Of a stretch of 64,000 nt of DNA, positions 58,901 through 64,000 are shown piece after piece. The stretch spans positions 1 through 64,000 of the forward strand of contig VZSF01011224.1 in assembly GCA_013398295.1 (NCBI GenBank), given 5' to 3'. Under the pieces are notes generated by a model, which saw only the letters and a program-made list of their open reading frames with translations, ran no database searches and had not been told where the DNA came from. How positions within the stretch are numbered: the first letter of the stretch is position 1; each line of letters starts with the position of its first letter. Origin of the DNA: Chionis minor (Eukaryota > Chordata > Aves > Charadriiformes > Chionididae). The translations under genes and the position numbers were made by a program.

Positions 58901-60643
58901 CGCATGCCCAGTTGCTGCCGGGCTTTGCTTTTTCACAGTCGCTTAAATACTGCTGGGTTGTTTCTCCCGCAGAGGTACACGGGGAAATAAGCTGGTATTT
59001 CCGCTGCCCCTGTATCTTCTGCAAAGAAATGCCGTGAAAACATGGCCTGCAGGAAAGGTTGAAAGAGCTGTGTTTGTTTAGTCTAGCAAGCAAAGGGCTG
59101 AGCGTAGCGTAAAAATTCAAAGATATGCAAAAAGCTGTTATAAAATGACCCTGGAATCAGTTGTTCTCCGTGGCGCTGGGGCAACTGAGTAGGAAAGAAC
59201 AGCTTAACTTGCAGCAAACGTGGTTTTGGGTGATTCTAAGGGAAATTTTCCGGCTGTAAAGGATGCACAGCTTCAGGGTGCAGGGGTGACCTCAGGGTCT
59301 GGAGGCTCTTAACGCTGGGTGAGAAGGGGTTTTTGCAAGGCGTAGGAGAAGCTGTGGATCTCGCCTGTAGCCCGCGTCCCCCAGCCCTGTACCTCCGTGA
59401 CTTGAGGAGTGGGCTTTCTCTTGACACCTGGGAAGACCCCGGACACTCCGGACACTGCTGTAGTGGGAATAGTGGCGGATCCTGTCCGTGGTTTGCCTGC
59501 CTGGACTCCAGGCACTTCTCTGCACGAGAGCTTGCGGGATCTAGGCCTGAAGGTGAAAGGTCTTGTAAATCATTACTAATCTTCTGAGCCGTGCGCGCTG
59601 CCAAGTAATTCCTTAAGCCTTTGTGTAGGCTTTGGATGTCCTTGGTGTGACCCCAGCCCTGGAGAACCGTATCTGCTTCCAGTTTTAAAAGTTAAAGTGT
59701 TTTGTTTTTTTTTACCCTCCGACTTTGCGTAAATCACATGGTGTTCCCATACCTAAGACCCGGCTCCCACCGCAACGACACATCTCTGGGGCGCAGCGGC
59801 TGGTGGTGTCTCTCTGCTGGGGACTGGGGAGAGCTGCAATCCACGGGGGGTCGGTGACTAATAGAAATGTAAGAATAGAAATTAATGGAACTGCCACTCC
59901 GCTGCATATCTCTGACTGCGCTCTGCCAGATCGCTTGTTCCACCGGTTGTAACTGCAACAGACAGATGGTTTTTTACGTGGCTTGAGTTCCACCTTGGTC
60001 TCCTCCGTTAAGCCAGGACCCCTCTCTGGAGACCTGTACAGCAAATGAATCCATCTAGCGGCAGAACCACAGGCAGCAGCTGGATGGGAGCTGTGCACTA
60101 GCTGGCTCGGCGCGATTCCCAAGCTTCCTATATGGCTCCCGAGGGAGACGGTATGACAACTGGGTTGAGAACGTCCAACCCTTCCTGCAGTGCAGCCACA
60201 TTCCTCCTCTGCAGAACTGCTCGTGTGAGACAGGCTCCGAAATCCACGCACTAAAACTGCAGAGAAGAGCTACGATGTCTCTTTTTCTTCTCTGCCCGTG
60301 CGTTCTCTGTGTATGGTGCGGTGGTTGTTTTCAGATGCCCCAGGGTAATACTTTTGGGGCCGCAACTTGCCTGCAGCCACACGCCCCAAATAAGAGCTGT
60401 AAAGAAAAGACGCTTCGTTCCTAGGCAGGGGTGGCACCGCTTCTGTCTCTGTCTTCCAGCAACCACTGGTGAGGCTGAAAGGAGGAGCCAACACTGGCGA
60501 AGGACGAGTCGAAGTGCTGAAAAACGGGGAGTGGGGAACGGTGTGCGACGATAACTGGAACCTGGTGTCAGCCAGCGTGGTGTGCCGAGAGCTGGGCTTC
60601 GGGAGCGCCAAGGAAGCGATAACGGGTGCAAGACTGGGGCAAG
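31971..60643 (+). CDS. LOXL2: LOXL2, lysyl oxidase-like 2 (5' half; signal peptide and SRCR domains 1-3)
   Basis: Five coding exons join in frame: 32050-32410 (exon begins 31971 with 79 bases of 5' UTR), 34890-35065, 52056-52267, 58335-58557 and 60460-60643. They make 385 codons plus one base, about half of the expected length of about 775. LOXL2 is a secreted copper-dependent amine oxidase that oxidises lysines of collagen and elastin for cross-linking. Visible features are a signal peptide (1-27, ending LGLA before QYEHW), SRCR1 (about 57-158), SRCR2 (about 187-304, sequon NAT at 290) and the start of SRCR3 (from [10 protein letters not shown], 325). SRCR4 and the catalytic domain with the copper site and LTQ cofactor lie beyond the window. 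The sequence matches LOXL2 rather than LOXL3 or LOXL4, for example [18 protein letters not shown] and [17 protein letters not shown]. The start context AAAATGG is strong. Confidence 0.97.
32050..32410 (+). CDS. LOXL2: LOXL2 coding exon 1: signal peptide and first part of SRCR1
   Basis: It encodes residues 1-121. A hydrophobic signal peptide ([16 protein letters not shown]) is followed by a proline-rich spacer ([20 protein letters not shown]) and SRCR1, beginning [20 protein letters not shown]. The acceptor CTTTCAG ends at 31970. No ATG precedes the start within this exon. The donor is G|GTAAGG. Confidence 0.96.
32411..34889 (+). other. LOXL2: LOXL2 intron after coding exon 1
   Basis: This 2.5-kb intron contains no CR1 copy. 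It includes an AT-alternating stretch near 33285-33321 and a TA/CA-rich stretch at 34255-34290. Nothing else was recognised. Confidence 0.85.
33285..33321. repeat. AT-rich alternating tract
   Basis: Repeated TATTATATACATATTATATATAT sequence, a low-complexity, easily unpaired tract within a LOXL2 intron. Confidence 0.7.
34890..35065 (+). CDS. LOXL2: LOXL2 coding exon 2: remainder of SRCR1
   Basis: It encodes residues 121-179: [40 protein letters not shown] and the linker [12 protein letters not shown]. The cysteines fit the SRCR disulphide pattern. The acceptor is CCCTTCAG and the donor GAG|GTAAAC in phase 0. Confidence 0.97.
39249..39770 (-). mobile_element. CR1 LINE fragment, antisense, third subfamily
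   Basis: The reverse complement begins at ACAGAATCACAGAAAGTTAA (the 3' end) and extends about 520 bases to TTCGCTGCACCCTCTCCAGC and beyond. It is the same subfamily as the copy at 19481 but in opposite orientation. Confidence 0.94.
40562..41099 (+). mobile_element. CR1 LINE fragment, sense, about 540 bases
   Basis: One of the longest copies, it encodes the reverse-transcriptase C-terminal peptides [37 protein letters not shown] and [20 protein letters not shown], and then the 3' end ATTCTGTGATTCTA. The frame stays open across most of it, which suggests a fairly young insertion. Confidence 0.96.
44231..44745 (+). mobile_element. CR1 LINE fragment, sense, about 515 bases
   Basis: It starts at GTGCAGCTCGAGTGCTGTGT and ends GGTGATTCTGGGATTCTC. 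It is collinear with the copy at 40562 and differs only by scattered substitutions. Confidence 0.96.
45420..45482. repeat. Poly-C / polypyrimidine tract interrupted by an assembly gap
   Basis: Twenty-four Cs (45420-45443) are followed by a T-rich stretch, then six Ns (45459-45464), CACTCT and twelve more Cs (45471-45482). The opposite strand is a long G run. The Ns mark sequence that could not be resolved, so the true length here is unknown. Confidence 0.95.
47635..47847 (-). mobile_element. CR1 LINE 3' fragment, antisense, ending in an inverted repeat
   Basis: The reverse complement of the common type runs from TAGAATCACAGAGTCACTTG to TTTTTCCTAATATCC. At the truncation point the last ten bases are repeated in inverted orientation after a 5-base spacer (CCTAATATCC-AATTA-GGATATTAGG, 47836-47860). 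Confidence 0.94.
49115..49592 (+). mobile_element. CR1 LINE fragment, sense, about 480 bases
   Basis: It has the subfamily marks of the 14600 copy (GTGGCTGCCCCATCCCTGGA, TTGGAGCAACCTGGAATAG) and ends CCATTCTACGATTCTGTGAT. An open frame of 236 codons over this area derives from the element. Confidence 0.92.
50725..50781. repeat. Homopurine tract with G runs
   Basis: About 55 bases of almost pure purine with several G4-G7 runs separated by A-rich spacers, for example AAGGGGAGGGGGGGAGGAGA. It lies in a LOXL2 intron, and G-quadruplex or triplex formation is conceivable. Confidence 0.8.
50783..50845 (+). mobile_element. Possible MIR-like fragment
   Basis: CCTTAAGTGACTTGCTCAGG followed by GTGGCAGAGGTGTGGATGAG resembles the middle of the MIR core. 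It is short and diverged. Confidence 0.4.
51549..51717 (-). mobile_element. CR1 LINE 3' fragment, antisense
   Basis: The reverse complement of the common type runs from TAGAATCATAGAATCACTTG to CCTCCCTGGGCAGCCTGTTC. It is followed directly by a short palindromic TTAATTAAGG-rich junction (51718-51744). It lies about 340 bases before LOXL2 coding exon 3. Confidence 0.95.
52056..52267 (+). CDS. LOXL2: LOXL2 coding exon 3: first part of SRCR2
   Basis: It encodes residues 180-250: [20 protein letters not shown], then [20 protein letters not shown] and [10 protein letters not shown]. It lies after a 17-kb intron. The acceptor is GCTTGCAG and the donor AA|GTAAGA. Confidence 0.97.
54108..54145 (+). 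mobile_element. Doubtful MIR-like scrap
   Basis: TAGAGATGGAAAAACTGAGG followed by CACAG matches the conserved left part of the MIR core. It is too short to be sure. Confidence 0.3.
56524..56777 (+). mobile_element. CR1 LINE 3' fragment, sense
   Basis: It begins TTTAAACTGGAAGAGGGCAG and includes GGTTGCCCAGAGAGGTTGTT and CCTGCCTATGGCAGGGGGGT, ending CATTCTGTGACTCTATGAT. It is related to the 49115 subfamily but distinct in its 3' part. Confidence 0.92.
58335..58557 (+). CDS. LOXL2: LOXL2 coding exon 4: end of SRCR2 and SRCR2-SRCR3 linker
   Basis: It encodes residues 250-324: [20 protein letters not shown], cysteines at 267, 277 and 293, and the NAT sequon at 290 that matches a human glycosylation site. 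The linker FRKAFRQE contains Lys319-Ala320, aligned with the reported human processing bond. The donor is GAG|GTGAGC. Confidence 0.96.
58558..60459 (+). other. LOXL2: LOXL2 intron after coding exon 4
   Basis: This 1.9-kb intron has a poly-A run at 58821-58841 and no CR1 copy. The poly-A has no recognisable SINE or retrocopy in front of it. Nothing else was recognised. Confidence 0.85.
58821..58841. repeat. Poly-A homopolymer, about 21 bases
   Basis: An uninterrupted A run is followed by GAAAAATAATA. Shorter A runs occur at 36895-36909, 38480-38493 and 61411-61423. Confidence 0.85.
60460..60643 (+). CDS. LOXL2: LOXL2 coding exon 5: first part of SRCR3
   Basis: It encodes residues 325-385 plus one base: [40 protein letters not shown] and [20 protein letters not shown]. 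The acceptor is GTCTTCCAG and the donor G|GTAAGA. The next exon, expected to begin with the GIGPIH-type segment, was not found before 64000. Confidence 0.97.
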
Positions 60644-62011
60644 GTAAGAGCAGCGAGAGCTCCGGGGACCATTCATGCCTTGTCCACCTCCGAGAACCCT
60701 TTCATGATTCAGGGCAGAGCGTATTTTTACTGGCATGTTTGTCTTTGGGACCAGGAATTTATTCTCTACCCTTAGTAAATCTGAGTCCAGGAGCTTGAGG
60801 CCAAACTGGAAGATGTGACTTAGAAAGATATTCAAGATTCCTTGAAAGAAGTGACGTGATGATGAGTTTAACCTTTGCCTCCGACAGCTGTTCCAGTAAT
60901 TACTTCTTCGTTATCACATCCCGTTGCTCTCGACTTCTCTTTACAAGTTCTCTAGATTCACATCGTGGTGTAATACATTACTGGAAGGTTCCTGGCAAAA
61001 ATGGGCCCTGGATCTAGACTTCAAACACTCTCCAATTTAAGACCAGAACATTAATTTAGCCCATTATAAATAGAAGGGCATTTGAGCAGTTCAGAGCCAG
61101 GTTTGGGTTTGGATTTCCTGTATTTGGAAGCTGGTTTGAATCCCAAACTGTGATAAATGGTAACTCAGAGCCTAACGTACGCCCTCTCGAGCCACCTTCT
61201 GATTCACATGCCTTGCTCCTGCAGTGTAAACCCTCAAAAAAATGACACCAAACCAAACCCTTTATTGTGAAACTAAATGAGTGGGTGAAATTTCTTCATT
61301 CCAGCATCCTTGGAGAAGGGGAGGGGAGAGTAACGACGTGTGTACAAGCACAGTGGTGGTGTCCAGAATCTGGAAAGCTTTAAAATCTGACCTGTCCATT
61401 GGATTTGCCAAAAAAAAAAAAAATCTTGCGGTGGGATGCAGGGAGCTGCCGATGTGTTTAGCTGCATCTAGGAAACGGGATAAGCGTCGTGGGGGGTGGA
61501 GAAGCAGCTGCCACGTGAGGGAGGAGAACACGCCGTTCCCTGCCATCTCCCGCAGCCGCAGTCTGGAAACTCTTAGCAGCGGCTGTGGATTCCCACACGC
61601 TTTTCTCTCTTTTAATGTTAAACACCGGCCATCAATCGGCGCGCCCTGTCCAAACTGTCCTCTGAGATGACAAACGCTTTGGTAACTTCCTTCAGCAGCT
61701 GGATGGTCACGTTGTGGTAGGAAAAGGAGCTCTTTTGCCCAAACGCGCCTCCCAGCTGTTAGACTCCGTGGCCCTGCGCGTGTTGGTGCTTTGCTTTGTT
61801 ACAGCTGCGTCTCGGTGAATTTGTGTGTTTCAAAGACTGATGTGAAGGACCGGTCTCGGCGTTGCTGTGTTGGAGGTTTAATTTCACAGGGTAAAATCCA
61901 TAAAATTGAGCTACGTGTTAAATCAGCGTGCGGTATCTAGAAGTCCCATGTAAGTCAGCGACCTGTGGGAGATGAGTGTCTACCACAAAGAGTTCAGGGT
62001 GTGGAGAAGAT

Positions 62012-62120
62012 GATTTATTCTCCCTTTTATAGAGGGGCAGCTGAGACCCAGATAAAGCAATTTACCCTTATTCACACAAGAGTTGTCAGAAAGGAAGATA
62101 CTCAGCCCAGATCTCCTGAA
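62012..62120 (+). mobile_element. MIR-like SINE remnant
   Basis: The motif order follows the MIR core: TTTATTCTCCCTTTTATAGA, GGGGCAGCTGAGACCCAGAT, AAGCAATTTACCCTTATTCA, then AGCCCAGATCTCCTGAATG. It is clearer than the fragments at 50783 and 54108. Confidence 0.6.
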
Positions 62121-62296
62121 TGTGTTGTCCGCTGCAATGTCCTTGGAGAGGGAACATCGAATAAAATCTCAAGCAGTAGGTGAACTTATATGTTGGATAT
62201 ACAGTCCTAATCCTATTTTTATGCTAAAGGGGAACTGCACAGGAGGAAATATCATTTTTATCAGCCCGTTTCAGCACATATAGCAATGCAGTTTAG

Positions 62297-62707
62297 AAGC
62301 ACAGAATCACTTGGCTTGGAAGAGACCTTCAAGATCATCGAGTCCAACCATAAACCTCTGCCAAAACCCCCCCTAACCCATGTCCCTCAGCACCACGTCT
62401 GCCCGCCTTTTAAATCCCTCCAGGGACAGCGATTCCACCACCTCCCTGGGCAGCCTGTGCCAATGCTTGAGAACCCTTTCCGTAAAGAAGTTTTTCCTCA
62501 TATCCCACCTAAACCTCCCCTGGCACAACTTGAGGCCATTTCCTCTTGTCCTGTGGTTTGTTCCTTGGGAGAAGAGATTGACCCCACCCGGCTAGAACCT
62601 CCTTTCAGGGAGTTGTAGAGAGGGAGAAGGTCTCCCCTCAACCTTCTCTTCTCCAGCCTCAACAATCCCAACTCCCTCAGCCGCTCCTCATGGGACTTGT
62701 TCTCCAA
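62297..62707 (-). mobile_element. CR1 LINE fragment, antisense, about 410 bases
   Basis: The reverse complement of the common type begins AAGCACAGAATCACTTGGCT and runs to CTCCTCATGGGACTTGTTCT. It breaks off about 120 bases earlier in the element than the 16979 copy. Confidence 0.95.
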
Positions 62708-64000
62708 CAAGTCTCTCTGTGTTTCATTTTTTCAGTGCCCAGGACAGCAGCACTTACTGCCTCTGTGTACAATAAATGAATTTTCCCCAAGAAAAGCAGA
62801 CGTGCCAGGGTTACGTGGGTCAGCACCGTGGCCCTGCCCCCTTGCTTTGTTGTTTCATTGGTGTGACTCCGTCAGGCTATATCGGTGGAGAATGTCGGAC
62901 GGGATCCATCCCGCATTCTTGGTGCATCACCCTCCCAATTCCGGTCAGCATCGAGCCATTCCTCCTACCCAAACTGTTTGGCGGCTTGCAAAATGACCAG
63001 GGCAGCGTCACCATTTCCAGATGTAGACCACAAACAGGATTTTAATAAGAGAGAAGCAAAAAAAAAGGCTAAATACACATTTCCCAGTGGCCTCGGCCTC
63101 GGAGTCTGCTCCCACATTGTATAGCTCTGGTGTGATGGGTGGATATGGGGCTGGCCGAAGTGCTGCGGCGCAAAAGGTGACCAGAGCCAAATTAATTCTG
63201 TGGATGAGATTGAACCCAAAGTACTTTTGGGTTCTGCCTTTGTTGTTCTCGCTGCTGTTGGCAGAAGAAGGCTCCAGGGTACATCCTGACTCATCCCACT
63301 GTGCAATTGTGGAAAAAGAGAGCATTTTTTTTTTTTCATTTAATTTTTTTTTGTTTTCCCTGTGCCTCAGCAGAAGTCTGAGGAGGGGAGGGGTTCACCA
63401 GGCAGATCATTAAACTGTCACCCACGCGTGGGTCTCCGAGTCGCAGGTGTGCTGGCTGCCACATGGAGAGGCTCCGGGTGGCAGTAGGAAGAGGTTTTTA
63501 AGCAAAAGGATCCCACCTACCCTTAATAAACCAATTGCATTTTCCTGCCTTCCAGTGTCAGCCCCTTGCTTTGAACGAAAAGGAGCAGGCTTGATGCTGG
63601 GTAAGAGATTTCCTTTCCAGGGGACAAGAAAAAAAAATAAACAGGGTTCATGGGGAAGGCAGCACATGCCCAGGAGGCTGCTGGTCGGAGCAGTTCTGGC
63701 AGTTCTGCCACTGTCTAATTTTGGGCAGTTTCACAGAATCAGAGATTTGTGTCATCTCTGGGCGCAGACGAAGCAGCGGAGCCAGCAGCCGGGACGTCGT
63801 CCCCGTGATCTGCTCTCTGCTGATTCCAGCGCTCCGAGACGGGTACGGGCTCCGCGGGTCCCTCGTCACTTGCGCTAAGGGTAGTGTTGCGGGGACGAAG
63901 AATCAACAGTCGCTGTCAGAAATGGTAGGAAACCAGTTGCTTTTCTACCTTGGTCACCCGGGGGGTTCGCCTGGCCCCTAGCAGCCTGCCGCCGTGCCAA

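Larger units (their letters stand above)
60644..64000 (+). other. LOXL2: LOXL2 intron after coding exon 5 (incomplete, to window end)
   Basis: It contains a MIR-like remnant (62012-62120) and an antisense CR1 (62297-62707). The next LOXL2 exon was not found, so this intron runs past the window edge. Confidence 0.8.

Noticed and set aside
60251..60835. A 194-codon open frame on the minus strand
   Set aside because: It is a shadow of LOXL2 coding exon 5 (SRCR3) on the opposite strand.
1..64000. CRISPR array, integrated virus, bacterial operon or other novel system
   Set aside because: No regularly spaced repeats, LTR pairs, viral-type long frames or ribosome-binding-site-led gene clusters were seen. 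The content is typical of a vertebrate locus with two known genes and CR1 repeats.

Overview
The window is vertebrate nuclear DNA, almost certainly from a bird. It holds spliced genes with consensus GT-AG introns, and at least 17 fragments of the CR1 LINE in avian-type form: 5'-truncated, with a 3' end in ATTCTATG-like repeats. The species cannot be told from the sequence alone. Two protein-coding genes are recognised, both on the + strand, head to tail in the ENTPD4-LOXL2 order known from human 8p21.

Positions 1-8679 (plus a 3' UTR) carry what looks like the complete ENTPD4 coding region, the Golgi/endosomal UDPase also called LALP70. A CpG-rich stretch at the left edge is probably the promoter and a non-coding first exon. 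Twelve coding exons (1091-8679) join without a frame break into 616 codons plus stop, the human length. All five apyrase-conserved regions and both terminal membrane anchors are present. Two regulatory details can be read from the sequence: a nest of upstream ATGs in the leader of the start-codon exon, and two in-frame splice donors 24 bases apart at the end of coding exon 7, which match the known 8-residue alternative segment of the mammalian protein.

Positions of about 9.6-31.9 kb are intergenic and/or LOXL2 upstream sequence with no recognisable coding exon. They hold CR1 fragments, one MIR-like remnant, simple repeats and two CpG-enriched patches that are possible but unproven LOXL2 promoter or first-exon sites.

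Positions 31971-60643 carry the 5' half of LOXL2 (lysyl oxidase-like 2): five coding exons giving a signal peptide, SRCR1, SRCR2 and the start of SRCR3 (385 codons of about 775). The rest of SRCR3, SRCR4 and the copper/LTQ catalytic domain lie beyond the right edge, and 60644-64000 is intron. LOXL2 introns are large (up to 17 kb) and hold most of the remaining CR1 copies. The two genes act in different compartments, nucleotide hydrolysis in the Golgi lumen and extracellular collagen/elastin cross-linking, so their adjacency is conserved synteny and not a functional operon.

There are three assembly blemishes: single Ns at 5588 and 56016, and six Ns at 45459-45464 inside poly-C. No RNA gene, CRISPR array, provirus or bacterial-type system was found.
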